Below, one piece after another: positions 28,881 to 36,893 of a DNA stretch of 64,000 nt. How positions within the stretch are numbered: position 1 is the first letter of the stretch; every line of letters starts with the position of its first letter. This DNA comes from DASUSH01 sp963785155 (GTDB taxonomy: Bacteria > Actinomycetota > Thermoleophilia > Solirubrobacterales > 70-9): NCBI GenBank assembly GCA_963785155.1, contig CAWAUB010000001.1, forward strand, positions 124,001 through 188,000. The letters are read 5' to 3'. A program made the position numbers and the translations under genes. The notes under the pieces are model-generated. The model did not search any database and was not told the DNA's origin. It was given only the letters and a program-made list of their open reading frames with translations.

Positions 28881-29638
28881 CCGAAGACCCGCGCGGCGTT
28901 GGCATCGACGAGCCGCTCGAGCTCGCCGTAGGAGACGCCGCGCTCCTCCGCAACCGTCTCCGCCGTGGCGACGACGTTCGCCGGGCTGTTCGGCTTCCCC
29001 CGCACCGGCTGCGGCGCGAGGAACGGGGAGTCGGTCTCGACCAGCAGCAGGTCGTCCGGCACCAGCTTCGCCGCCTCACGAAGCTCCTCGGCCTTCGGGT
29101 AGGTCACGTTGCCGGCGAACGAGCAGTACCAGCCTCGCTCGGCCGCACCCGCGACCCGGTCCGGCGGCGCGGAGAAGCAGTGGAGGATCACCGTCACCCC
29201 GTCGGCCTCCGCCGCGAGCAGTTCGAGCGCCTCGTCCACCGAGTCCCGCATGTGGATCACCAGCGGCTTGCCCAGCCGGCGGGCGATCCCGACCTGTGCC
29301 CGGAAGGCGGCGAACTGGTCCTCTCGCGGCGCGCCGTCGCGGTAGAAGTCGAGACCGGTCTCGCCGATCGCCGCGACCCGCGAATGGGCGCCGAGCTCCT
29401 CGATCGCGCCCGCCGCGGCGGAATCGAAGCCCCCGGCCGAGTTGGGATGGCGGCCGACGGCGGCCAGAACCTCCTCGTGCCCCTCCGCGAGCGCGACGAC
29501 GCCCGGATTGGTCGCCTCGTCGAGGCCGACCGTGAGGATGCGCCGTACGCCCGCCTGGCGGGCGGCCTTGATCAGCTCCTCGGGATCCGGCTCACAAAGC
29601 GTCAGGTGAGCGTGGCTGTCGATCACCGGCGGCCACAC
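28874..29638 (-). CDS. tatD: TatD-family metal-dependent hydrolase
   Basis: About 254 residues of TIM-barrel DNase/metallohydrolase. Metal-binding residues are visible: VIDSHAHLT, AIGETGLDFYRDGAP, KPLVIHMRDS, VILHCFS, and LLVETDSPFLAPQP. Family members show 3'-5' exonuclease or DNase activity. Start choices are GTG 29638, which overlaps the TAG of a minus-strand frame upstream, or GTG 29626 just before IDSHAH. Longer frames upstream are unconserved. Confidence 0.92.
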   Translation of the reverse strand: MWPPVIDSHAHLTLCEPDPEELIKAARQAGVRRILTVGLDEATNPGVVALAEGHEEVLAAVGRHPNSAGGFDSAAAGAIEELGAHSRVAAIGETGLDFYRDGAPREDQFAAFRAQVGIARRLGKPLVIHMRDSVDEALELLAAEADGVTVILHCFSAPPDRVAGAAERGWYCSFAGNVTYPKAEELREAAKLVPDDLLLVETDSPFLAPQPVRGKPNSPANVVATAETVAEERGVSYGELERLVDANAARVFGW

Positions 29639-30218
29639 TAGAGACTGCGCCTGCCGCTGATCTCGCCTCGGCCAGCTCGGGGACCACGCACGCGGCACCT
29701 TCGGCGAACCCCTGCGGCTCCAGCCCCAGCGCGTGGTTGAACCGCGCCCGCAGGTTCTCGATCGCGATCACGTTGGTCAGCTCGACCATCTGGGCGTCGT
29801 CGAAGTGCTCGCGCAGCCGCGCGAACAGCTCGTCGTCCACCTCCGATGGCGTCCGAGTCATTGCCGCCGCGTAGTCGAGGACCGCGCGCTCGCGCTCGTC
29901 GAACGCATCGCTCGTCTGGTAGAGGGGGAGCTCCTGCAGCTGGCGCTCCGGGACCCCGTGGTCGTGGGAGAGCTTCGAGCCGAAGTCCATGCACCACTCG
30001 CAGCCGACAACGGCCGCGACCTTCATCTCCGCGAGCAGCTTCAGCCCCTCGTCGACCCGGTCAGCACGAAGGGTCGCGACCTCGAACGCGCCATAGCCGA
30101 ACAGCAGGCCCTTCGTGTGCAGGTAGGCATCTGTCGGCGCCAGCTCCTGGCCGTACTCGCGCTTGCCGTACGCGCGGGCGAAGCGGGCGACGAGGCCACC
30201 GGGCGGCGGCCCAAGCCT
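29592..30218 (-). CDS. Carboxymuconolactone decarboxylase/AhpD-like protein, 5' end unresolved
   Basis: About 200 residues. The AhpD-like core reads VAAVVGCEWCMDFGSKLSHD with the redox CxxC pair, preceded by RADRVDEGLKLLAEMKV and followed by ERAVLDYAAAMTRTPSEVDD. Such proteins are alkylhydroperoxidase-like or lactone decarboxylases. Homology begins around ARFARAYGKREYGQELAP, but there is no suitable start codon in this frame; the neighbouring membrane-protein frame runs over it, so a frameshift or an inserted repeat lies near 30220-30260. The C-terminal end overlaps tatD by up to 47 bp. Confidence 0.75.
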   Translation of the reverse strand, partial: RLGPPPGGLVARFARAYGKREYGQELAPTDAYLHTKGLLFGYGAFEVATLRADRVDEGLKLLAEMKVAAVVGCEWCMDFGSKLSHDHGVPERQLQELPLYQTSDAFDERERAVLDYAAAMTRTPSEVDDELFARLREHFDDAQMVELTNVIAIENLRARFNHALGLEPQGFAEGAACVVPELAEARSAAGAVSSVAAGDRQPRSPDAL

Positions 30219-30231
30219 TCCGACTGAATCG

Positions 30232-30687
30232 CCGTCTGTTCGCGGGCGTGCCAGGCACCTTTGGACTGGGGCGATGAACCATCGCCACCACGATGCCGAG
30301 GCCGAGGAACACCGACAGCCCCAGCGCGATTCCGTTGGCGATCTGGTCGCCGCTTGCCAGCACGCTGTCGTTGGCCCAGTGGAAGATCGTGTGCGGCACC
30401 TGGTAGACGAGATAGGCGATCGCGGCGGCGAGCACCAGGCGGCGGTCCATCCAGATCGCCGCGAGAACCAGGAGCACACCGAGCGCGAGGAAGGTCGAGC
30501 CGACGTCGGTCGCCAGGTGCGAATCGAACGAGCCGTAGAGCGGCAGCCAGTGCTTGCCGGCGCCGGGGAAGGTCCCGTACCAGCCGCTCGGCGAGACGAG
30601 CGCCCACACGCCGATCGCGAGCTGCGGGAAGGCCAGGACCAGCAATCCCGCCCTGACGCCACGCGTGCCGAGAATGAACCTTTCCAT
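30232..30687 (-). CDS. Four-TM membrane protein upstream of the AhpD-like gene
   Basis: The ATG at 30687 is preceded by GGAGG. Four hydrophobic helices are present (AGLLVLAFPQLAIGVWALV, VGSTFLALGVLLVLAAIWM, LVLAAAIAYLVYQVPHTIF, GIALGLSVFLGLGIVVAMV). The conserved part ends about 30260; the frame stays open to 30061 through sequence that matches the AhpD-like gene in another frame, so the natural stop is probably lost. It is divergent from and probably controlled by the adjacent TetR protein. It could be one protein with the AhpD-like domain if a single base is wrong. Confidence 0.65.
30248..30258. repeat. Small palindrome GTGCCAGGCAC at the membrane-protein/AhpD junction
   Basis: GTGCC-A-GGCAC is a perfect 11-bp palindrome followed by CTTT. 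It lies exactly where the two reading frames change over. The form resembles REP-type palindromes, but only one copy was found in the window. Confidence 0.35.
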
Positions 30688-30708
30688 CGTGCCCTCCAGT
30701 TCCGAATG

Positions 30709-30752
30709 ACCGTTCGGTTGAAATCGGGAGCTTACCGAATTACAATTCGGTT
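30709..30752 (+). promoter_or_regulatory. tetR promoter with palindromic operator
   Basis: A near-consensus promoter: TTGAAA (30718-30723), 17-bp spacer, TACAAT (30741-30746), then 6 bases and the GTG start, so the mRNA is likely leaderless. The perfect palindrome ACCGAATTACAATTCGGT (30734-30751) covers the -10 box, and a smaller ACCGTTCGGT (30709-30718) touches the -35 box. Both fit autorepression by the TetR protein and control of the divergent genes. Confidence 0.8.
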
Positions 30753-31379
30753 GTGGCCACCAGGGAGAGAGGCCGACGGCGCCTGAGCGCCGACGAACGT
30801 CGTGGGCGAATCCTCGCCGCGGCGACCGAGGTCTTCGCCGAACGCGGGTACAACGACGCGTCGATGGGCGAGATCGCCACTCGCGCGGGGGTCGTCGCAT
30901 CGGTGATCTACGACCACTTCGGTTCCAAGCGCGAGCTCGCGGTCGACCTCCTCGAGCTTCACGGTGAGGCGCTGATCAAGCAGACGATCACCGACCTCGA
31001 CCCGGCGCCGCCGCGCGAGCTCCTCTACGAGAGCATCGACCTCTTCTACCGGTTCATGGAGAACGACCCGTTCGTCTGGCGCTTCCTCTTCCGCGACCCG
31101 CCGGCCGACCCGGAGATCGCAGCTGTCCATCGCCGCATCCATGACACCGCCACCGAGGGCATCGCCGCCCTGGTCCTGATGTCCTCCCCGATCGAGAGCC
31201 CGTTCGAGGGACTCTCGCGGGAGCGAGCGGCGCGGATGGTCGCGAAGGCGTCGCAGGAGGCGGTCCAAGGACTGGCCGAGTGGTGGTTCGAGAACCGCGA
31301 CGTGCCCCGCGAACAGGTCACGGAGGTCGTATTCAGCGTGCTCTGGGACGGCGCCGAGGGGATGCTCACGGGACCCTGA
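30753..31379 (+). CDS. TetR/AcrR-family transcriptional regulator
   Basis: A 208-residue repressor. The N-terminal helix-turn-helix is typical: RRGRILAAATEVFAERGYND, ASMGEIATRAGVVASVIYDHFGSKRELAVDLL. The C-terminal ligand-binding domain (about 75-205) is unassigned. It is divergent from the membrane-protein and AhpD-like genes with only 65 bp between starts, where its likely operators lie. Start GTG 30753 with no Shine-Dalgarno sequence. The 3' end overlaps the convergent hypothetical gene by 14 bp. Confidence 0.92.
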   Translation: MATRERGRRRLSADERRGRILAAATEVFAERGYNDASMGEIATRAGVVASVIYDHFGSKRELAVDLLELHGEALIKQTITDLDPAPPRELLYESIDLFYRFMENDPFVWRFLFRDPPADPEIAAVHRRIHDTATEGIAALVLMSSPIESPFEGLSRERAARMVAKASQEAVQGLAEWWFENRDVPREQVTEVVFSVLWDGAEGMLTGP

Positions 31380-31896
31380 CCCGCGTCCCGTCGCGGCTGG
31401 CGGTGAACTCCGTCGGCGGTCCGGCCGTCGTGATGTCCAGAAGCACGTACCACTCGCTCGCCGTGGGGTTGCCGGGGGTCCAGGTGAAGCGGAGCACGTC
31501 GTCGGGATTGAACGGCCCCCCGACGCCTGCTTCCTGCCGGGCGGTGTGGATTCCGAACAAGATCTCCTCAGGCGCGTCCACAGGCATCGACGCAAGCGGC
31601 GCCCGCTCCGCGCCATCCGCGTCGGCGGCGCTGAGGGTCGTGGGCTCGATCGTCGCACTCGAGACCTCGGCGCCAGGGCCGAGCTGGTCGAGCGTCTGGG
31701 TCACAGCTTGAGAGAGCGGGCCGGGAAAGTAGAGAGAGTCTGGATCGGAGCCGGTCACACCGTCCTCGGTCACAACCACTCCCGGCTCGGTCTCCGCCGA
31801 GGGCAGGTCGGGGGCGATGGCGCCTCCGATCCACAGCGCGGCGAACAGGCCGCCGGCGATCGCGATCAGGTGGGCGATCGGCGCGACCGGGCTCAT
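31366..31896 (-). CDS. Hypothetical membrane-anchored exported protein
   Basis: A 176-residue protein with one N-terminal membrane segment or uncleaved signal (about 6-28, IAHLIAIAGGLFAALWIGGAI). The rest is extracytoplasmic, with SLYFPGPLSQAVTQTLDQLG and a C-terminal beta-rich region WTPGNPTASEWYVLLDITTA. No family was recognised. Its start codon shares two bases with repeat R1 copy 1, and no ordinary Shine-Dalgarno sequence is present. Confidence 0.6.
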   Translation of the reverse strand: MSPVAPIAHLIAIAGGLFAALWIGGAIAPDLPSAETEPGVVVTEDGVTGSDPDSLYFPGPLSQAVTQTLDQLGPGAEVSSATIEPTTLSAADADGAERAPLASMPVDAPEEILFGIHTARQEAGVGGPFNPDDVLRFTWTPGNPTASEWYVLLDITTAGPPTEFTASRDGTRVRVP

Positions 31897-31947
31897 CTCA
31901 TGCAGATGAGATCGAGCCGAACCGGACGCGAAGCGGAGGATTCGGCG
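31895..31947 (-). repeat. R1 repeat, copy 1 (53 bp, between stop and start codons)
   Basis: These 53 bp are identical to 45802-45854. Read on the minus strand: a GCCGAA ... TTCGGC stem, then hairpin ATCTCAT-CTGC-ATGAGAT, ending on the ATG of the next gene. The upstream gene's stop codon is 4 bp away. Similarity to copy 2 continues with small indels through that stop codon. Confidence 0.85.
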
Positions 31948-31951
31948 TTAT

Positions 31952-32635
31952 TCATTTGTGACCCTCCAGGATGTCCGCCTTCAGCTGCTCGAACTCGGCG
32001 TCGGTGATCGCGCCCTCGGTTCGAAGGCGGTTGAGCCGCTCGAGCTTGGTCACCGTGTCGCCGCCCGCGGACACGGCGAGCCCCGCAACGTCCGCGCCGA
32101 ATCCGCCGCTCGGTGGCGAGATCTGGCTCTTCCACGAGCTTGGCGTCGCCCGCCCGACGATCCGCTCCATCGCCGCCTGCTTCTCAGCCGGGCTGCGCTC
32201 CCGCCGCACCAGGAACGGCAGCGCCGCACCGCCCATGAGGACGAAGAGGAAGGCGACGATCAGCCCGCCCTCCTTGCCGCCCGGGCCCGGATTCGCATCC
32301 GGCCCCCAGACGCCCCAGAACGCAGCGAACGAGAGCCCGAGGAAGATCAGGCACCAGAGCAGAATCCACGCGTTCACCCGCAGCCCCCCGCCCTCGCTGC
32401 CGGGCGGCGTCCCCCGGCCGCCGTAGAGAGCCGCGCCGATCATCAGGCCGATGATCGCCGGGAAGAAGACGATCGCCAGCCGCTCGGTCCCCGCCGGGCA
32501 CTCGCGCGCCGAGACGTAGGGACCGCCGCTGGCGCAGGTGCCGACCTGGAGCAGCTGGTAGAGCGCGTAGGCCATCAGCGTCGCGCAGAGGACCATCAGG
32601 CCGAGCCCGATGACCGTTCTCAGGAAGTACTTCAC
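31952..32635 (-). CDS. Membrane protein with C-terminal SHOCT domain
   Basis: A 227-residue protein with about four membrane helices (residues about 5-30, 52-72, 90-112, 124-142) and a C-terminal SHOCT motif LERLNRLRTEGAITDAEFEQLKADIL. SHOCT is a short helical module found at protein ends, thought to aid oligomerisation. It lies 6 bp downstream of metG on the same strand, and its stop is next to R1 copy 1. Confidence 0.75.
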   Translation of the reverse strand: MKYFLRTVIGLGLMVLCATLMAYALYQLLQVGTCASGGPYVSARECPAGTERLAIVFFPAIIGLMIGAALYGGRGTPPGSEGGGLRVNAWILLWCLIFLGLSFAAFWGVWGPDANPGPGGKEGGLIVAFLFVLMGGAALPFLVRRERSPAEKQAAMERIVGRATPSSWKSQISPPSGGFGADVAGLAVSAGGDTVTKLERLNRLRTEGAITDAEFEQLKADILEGHK

Positions 32636-32641
32636 GAGCTC

Positions 32642-34150
32642 CTAAGAATCGATTTTCGGGAACAGCGGCGGGATCCGCTCGATCTGAGCCCCGCCACCCC
32701 GTGAGCCCGGCTCGGCCAGCTCGCGGCCCTCCTCGCCGAGGGCATCGAGCAGCGTCTCGGCCGTCTCCGGGATGTAGGGGAACAGCAGCAGCGTGATCGC
32801 CCGGATCCCCTCTGCCAGCGAATAGAGCACCTGGTCGAGTCGCTCGGCCTCGCCCTCGTCCTTCGCCAGGTCCCAGGGACGCGACTCCTCGACATAGCGG
32901 TTGAGTCGCCGCACCCGGCGCCAGATCGCGTCGAGTGCCTGGGTCAACTCAACTTGATCGAGCAGCTCACGCACCTCGCCGACGGCGCCGTCGAGCCCGT
33001 CCTCCCCGCCGGCCACCTCCGGATCGAGCGTCGCCTCGGGAACAACGCCGTCTCGATAGCGCTCGATCATCGCCAGCGTGCGGCTCGCGAGGTTGCCGTA
33101 GTCGTTTGCCAGCTCGCTCTCGTAGCGCGACTCGAACCCCGAGGGGGCGATCGAGCCGTCCTGGCCGAAGCTGACCTCGCGGAAGAGGTAGAAGCGGAGC
33201 GCGTCGGCGCCGAAGCGGTCGATCACCTCGAACGGGTCGAGCACGTTGCCGAGCGACTTCGACATCTTCTTCTCGTCCATCAGCAGGAAGCCGTGGATCA
33301 CCATCCGCTGCGGCACCTCGATCCCCGCCGCCATCAGCACCGCCGGCCAGATCACCGCGTGGAACTTGAGGATGTCCTTCGCGAGGACGTGCAGGCTCGC
33401 CGGCCAGAACCGGTCGGTCAGGTCCTCACCCTCGCGCGCGAAGCTGAGCGACGTGTAGTAGTTGAGCAGCGCGTCGAACCAGACGTACATGACCTGGCCG
33501 GGGTCCCAGGGGAGCGGCACCCCCCACGAGATGTTCGGCCGGGACAGCGAGACGTCCTGGAGCCCGCTCTTGATGAACGAGAGCGCCTCGTTGCGCCGGA
33601 AGTCGGGAACGACGAACCCGGGCCGCTCCTCGTAGAGCCGCTCCAGGTCCTCCTGGAACGTGGACAGCCGGAAGAACCAGTTCTCCTCGCGCTGCCGTTC
33701 GAGGGCGATCTCATGGATCGGACACGTGTTGCCCGGCCCGAGCTCGGACTCGGTCTTGTAGTCGGCGCAGCGCGGGCAGTACCAGCCCTCGTAGACCCCC
33801 TCGTAGACATGCCCGTTGTCGTGGACCCGCTGCATCACCTCCTGGACCTTCGCGATGTGCTGCGGGTCGCTCGTGCGGATGAAGTAATCGTTCGACGCGT
33901 TGATCTTCGGCATCAGCTCGCGGAAGCGGGCCGAGTTGCGATCGGCGAGCTCCCTCGGGGTCACCCCCTCGCGCTCGGCAGCCAGCGCCGTCGGCTCGCC
34001 GTGCTCGTCCGTCCCCGTCTGGAAGAAAACGTCCTCCCCCCGCTGGCGCATGTGCCTGGCGAGGATGTCCGCGGCGATCGACGAGTACGCGTGCCCCAGA
34101 TGAGGCTCCGCGTTGACGTAGTAGATCGGGGTGGTGATGTAGTAGCTCAC
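32642..34150 (-). CDS. metG: Methionine--tRNA ligase
   Basis: A 502-residue class I synthetase. Signatures: HIGH-like HLGHAYS (about 18-24), zinc-knuckle CPRCADY with a second CPIH, NISWGVPLPWDPGQVMYVWF, and KMSKS in DEKKMSKSLGNVLDPF. The short length shows the compact form without the C-terminal tRNA-binding (EMAP-II) appendix. It charges tRNA-Met for initiation and elongation. Confidence 0.96.
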   Translation of the reverse strand: MSYYITTPIYYVNAEPHLGHAYSSIAADILARHMRQRGEDVFFQTGTDEHGEPTALAAEREGVTPRELADRNSARFRELMPKINASNDYFIRTSDPQHIAKVQEVMQRVHDNGHVYEGVYEGWYCPRCADYKTESELGPGNTCPIHEIALERQREENWFFRLSTFQEDLERLYEERPGFVVPDFRRNEALSFIKSGLQDVSLSRPNISWGVPLPWDPGQVMYVWFDALLNYYTSLSFAREGEDLTDRFWPASLHVLAKDILKFHAVIWPAVLMAAGIEVPQRMVIHGFLLMDEKKMSKSLGNVLDPFEVIDRFGADALRFYLFREVSFGQDGSIAPSGFESRYESELANDYGNLASRTLAMIERYRDGVVPEATLDPEVAGGEDGLDGAVGEVRELLDQVELTQALDAIWRRVRRLNRYVEESRPWDLAKDEGEAERLDQVLYSLAEGIRAITLLLFPYIPETAETLLDALGEEGRELAEPGSRGGGAQIERIPPLFPKIDS

Positions 34151-34183
34151 GAGGGTTCGTGAGCTTAGAGACAGGACCCAGGG

Positions 34184-34717
34184 CTACGAGATCGGGATCG
34201 GGACCGGCATCTCCCCCGCCGCGGCGACCGCCTCGTAGCGGTCTGCATAGCTGTGCAGCTCGGTGATGCGGCCGTCCTCCAGCTTCCAGAGGACCCACGC
34301 GCGCATCTCCATCGCCGTGCCGCTGTCGCGGCCGGTCGCCTGGATCCGCTGGTGAACGAGCAGGGCCCGGTCCTCGACGCCCTCCCAGTTCTCGTTCAGG
34401 CGCTCGAAGCGGGAGAAGGTCTCGGAGATGTCGTCAGCCCAATGACGCAGGCCGTCGGTCCCGTGGTAGACGGATCGCCCGGTCGGCCCCTCGAAATGGG
34501 AGTGGAAGACGACGTCTGTCGTGAACAGGCGCTCGATCTCGGGCTTCAGGTACCAGTTCCAGAAGTCGTCGGCGACGGCGCGGTCCTGGGTGCAGAAGAA
34601 CCCGGTGTCGATCTCCCGCATCAGCACGGTCAACTCGCCGGCGATCACGGCAGTTTCTGCGTCTATTTCGACTTCCCCCATCACCCGAACGGTCATCCCT
34701 TCCCTGCTTGACGTCAA
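34184..34717 (-). CDS. NTF2-like (SnoaL-type) domain protein
   Basis: A 177-residue protein whose cone-shaped NTF2-like fold is suggested by NWYLKPEIERLFTTDVVFHSH, GPTGRSVYHGTDGLRHWADD and WVLWKLEDGRITELHSYADR. Family members include isomerases, hydratases and ligand-binding proteins; no catalytic residues could be assigned. The start could also be the ATG or GTG a few codons downstream (MTVRVMGE). Confidence 0.65.
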   Translation of the reverse strand: MTSSREGMTVRVMGEVEIDAETAVIAGELTVLMREIDTGFFCTQDRAVADDFWNWYLKPEIERLFTTDVVFHSHFEGPTGRSVYHGTDGLRHWADDISETFSRFERLNENWEGVEDRALLVHQRIQATGRDSGTAMEMRAWVLWKLEDGRITELHSYADRYEAVAAAGEMPVPIPIS

Positions 34718-34761
34718 CCCTGACGCTACACGCTTCGGCGGAGGCCGGGGCCAGGGGCGAT

Positions 34762-35022
34762 TCAGCCGAGTGGGTCCTGGCCCCTGTCTCGCCGCTGCCG
34801 CGGCATCCCGGCCGCCTCGGTGAGAGCGTCCTCGACGTCGCTCAGGATCGCCTTCTCCGAGCGTGACGCGACCAGTGGCTCGGCGAGGCCGTCGACGTGA
34901 ACGTAGGTCCGGCGCCCGTCGCCGCGCTCCTCCGGCGGCAGGGGCACGAGCGCGTAAACCCGGTCGGCACGAACCAGCTTGCCGTAGCCCAGCGAGACCA
35001 TGCGCGCATCGCGCGTTGCCAT
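34762..35022 (-). CDS. Small protein, tentatively DUF370/RemA-like
   Basis: An 86-residue protein. The segment MVSLGYGKLVRADRVYALVPLP recalls the N-terminus of DUF370/RemA proteins (INIGFGNVV-x-A-x-RIVAIV), which are DNA-binding biofilm regulators in Bacillus; the rest (GRRTYVHVDGLAEPLVAS, SEKAILSDVEDAL) matches less well. It lies 10 bp after rsmI on the same strand. Function uncertain. Confidence 0.5.
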   Translation of the reverse strand: MATRDARMVSLGYGKLVRADRVYALVPLPPEERGDGRRTYVHVDGLAEPLVASRSEKAILSDVEDALTEAAGMPRQRRDRGQDPLG

Positions 35023-35032
35023 GGGTCGAACC

Positions 35033-35866
35033 CTACTCGCGCGGGGCGCGGCCCGTGAGGGCGGTGTAGAGCTCGTTCGGGCGGGTATTCGTGAGGGCCG
35101 CGACGACCTGGGCGGCGGCACGCGGCCGGGCCCCCGACTGGACCAGCTTCCGAAGCGCGTCGACAGCGAAGTGCATGTCCTCGCCGGCCTCCTGTCCACC
35201 CGCCCCGGCCCCCGCACCGAACACGAGCACGATCTCGCCACGCACGTCCGCTCGGAAGCGCCGCGCGAGCTCGGAGAGGGTCCCCCGAGCGACCTCCTCG
35301 TGCAGCTTCGAGAGCTCGCGGCAGACCGCGGCCGGGCGATCGGGGGCGAGTGAGGAGAGCGCGGCGAGCGAGTCGGGCAGCCGGCGGGGCGACTCGAAGG
35401 CGACGACGGTCTCGGTTGCCTGCAGGACGCGCTCGAGCTCGCCCGCGCGCCGCGGCAGGAAGCCCTCGAAGCGCCAGCGATGCGCCGGCAGGCCGGAGGC
35501 GACGAGCGCCGTGATCACGGCCGACGGGCCGGGCAGCACCTCGACATCGAGGTCGCGGTCGATGCAGGTCCGGATCAGGCGCCAGCCCGGATCGGAGATC
35601 GCGGGGGTGCCCGCGTCCGTGATCAGGGTGACCTTTGAGCCGCGCTCGATCGCCTGCGCGAGCTGGATCGCCCGCTCGTCCTCGTTTCCCTCGTGGTTGG
35701 AGACGAGCCGCGGCGTCTCGATCTCGAGCCGCTCGAAGAGCCGGCCCGCGCGGCGGGTGTCCTCGCACGCGATGACGTCGGCTTCGGCGAGAGCCCGCCG
35801 CACGCGCGGCGTGATGTCCTCCATGTTCCCGATCGGGGTCGGGCAAACGGTCAGCTTGCCGGGCAT
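35033..35866 (-). CDS. rsmI: 16S rRNA (cytidine(1402)-2'-O)-methyltransferase
   Basis: A 277-residue tetrapyrrole-methylase-fold enzyme. Signatures: LTVCPTPIGNMEDITPRVRRAL, ACEDTRRAGRLFERLEI, SNHEGNEDERA, TDAGTPAISDPGWRLI, and GPSAVITALVASGLP. With RsmH it makes m4Cm1402 in the ribosomal P site. It is downstream of the ROK kinase gene on the same strand. Confidence 0.95.
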   Translation of the reverse strand: MPGKLTVCPTPIGNMEDITPRVRRALAEADVIACEDTRRAGRLFERLEIETPRLVSNHEGNEDERAIQLAQAIERGSKVTLITDAGTPAISDPGWRLIRTCIDRDLDVEVLPGPSAVITALVASGLPAHRWRFEGFLPRRAGELERVLQATETVVAFESPRRLPDSLAALSSLAPDRPAAVCRELSKLHEEVARGTLSELARRFRADVRGEIVLVFGAGAGAGGQEAGEDMHFAVDALRKLVQSGARPRAAAQVVAALTNTRPNELYTALTGRAPRE

Positions 35867-35888
35867 CGGTCCAGACTAGATGCTGTTT

Positions 35889-36875
35889 TCAGGAGCTCGA
35901 CTCGGCGTGCTCGAGCTCGACCAGCGCCATCGCCGCGGCGCCGATCATCCCGGCGTCGGGCCCCATCTTTGCCGCCGCCACCGGAACCTCGTTCATCGGC
36001 GGCAGCGCCCGCTCGCGAAGCTCCTCGCGGGCCGGCCCAAGCAGCAGCTCGCCGGCGGCGATCACGCCGCCGCCGATCACGATCACGTCGGGGTCGAAGA
36101 TGTTGGCGAAGCTGGAGAGAGCGATCCCGAGCCGGCGGCCGATCAGGGCGATGACCTCGATCGCGACCTCGTCGCCGGCCTTCGCCGCGTCCGTCGCAGC
36201 GTGGCCGTCGATCTCCTCCCCTGCGGCGAGCAGCTTGCCCAGCGCGGAGCCGGGCTCGCGCTCGGCGGCCGCGCGCGCCTCGCGCCCGAGCGCGGTCCCG
36301 GAGGCGAGCGCCTCGACGCAACCGCGATTCGGGCAGGTTCCCTGACAGCGCGGTCCGTCCATCTCGATCACGACGTGCCCGAGCTCGGCTCCGGCACCGG
36401 TCGAGCCGCGGTAGAGCTCGCCGCCGAGGACCAGGCCCCCTCCGATCCCCGTGCCGATCGTCAGCAGGACCATGTTCTCGGTCCCGCGCCCCGCCCCGTA
36501 GAGGTACTCGGCCAGCGCAGCCGTGTTCGCGTCGTTGTCGATGAAGACCGGCATCCCGAGCCGCTCGCGCATCCGGTCGCGGACCGGCACGTCCACGATC
36601 GGCAGGTTGACCGCGTTGATCGCGACCCCGCGGCGGTGGTCGATCGTGGCCGGGATGCCCAGCCCGACGGCAACGGCGCTCGGCTGCGCGGCGACCGCCT
36701 CGCGGACCTCGGCCTCGAGCAGCTCGAGCACCTCGTCGCCCGTGCGTCCATGTGAGGGTTCCTGGCCCCGATGGAGAATCTCCTGGTCGGAGTCCACCGC
36801 GCCGACCAGCAGCTTGGTGCCGCCGAGGTCCGCGCCGATCGCAATCTTCGAACCGGTTCCTACGCTCACGCCCAT
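35889..36875 (-). CDS. ROK-family sugar kinase (glucokinase-like)
   Basis: A 328-residue kinase. ATP-binding DLGGTKLLVGAV at the N-terminus, catalytic Asp in FIDNDANTAALAEYLYGAG, TIGTGIGGGLVLGG, and the ROK zinc motif in the form CQGTCPNRGCVEALAS. Glucokinase is likely because this is the usual ROK enzyme beside central metabolism genes, but N-acetylglucosamine or other hexose kinases are not excluded. It is divergent from the LCP gene with only 18 bp between start codons. Confidence 0.88.
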   Translation of the reverse strand: MGVSVGTGSKIAIGADLGGTKLLVGAVDSDQEILHRGQEPSHGRTGDEVLELLEAEVREAVAAQPSAVAVGLGIPATIDHRRGVAINAVNLPIVDVPVRDRMRERLGMPVFIDNDANTAALAEYLYGAGRGTENMVLLTIGTGIGGGLVLGGELYRGSTGAGAELGHVVIEMDGPRCQGTCPNRGCVEALASGTALGREARAAAEREPGSALGKLLAAGEEIDGHAATDAAKAGDEVAIEVIALIGRRLGIALSSFANIFDPDVIVIGGGVIAAGELLLGPAREELRERALPPMNEVPVAAAKMGPDAGMIGAAAMALVELEHAESSS

Positions 36876-36893
36876 GCGACAGTATCGAGACAG

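Noticed and set aside
27220..29641. Long open frames on the plus strand opposite ispE, rsmA and tatD
   Set aside because: They are Arg/Pro/Ser-rich, have no recognisable domain and mirror well-conserved minus-strand genes; typical of GC-rich codon bias.
31893..31954. R1 copy 1 as a conserved leader peptide (MNNAESSASRPVRLDL frame) ending at the next start
   Set aside because: In copy 2 the start codon that overlaps the upstream stop is in a different frame relative to the same DNA, so the peptide is not conserved.
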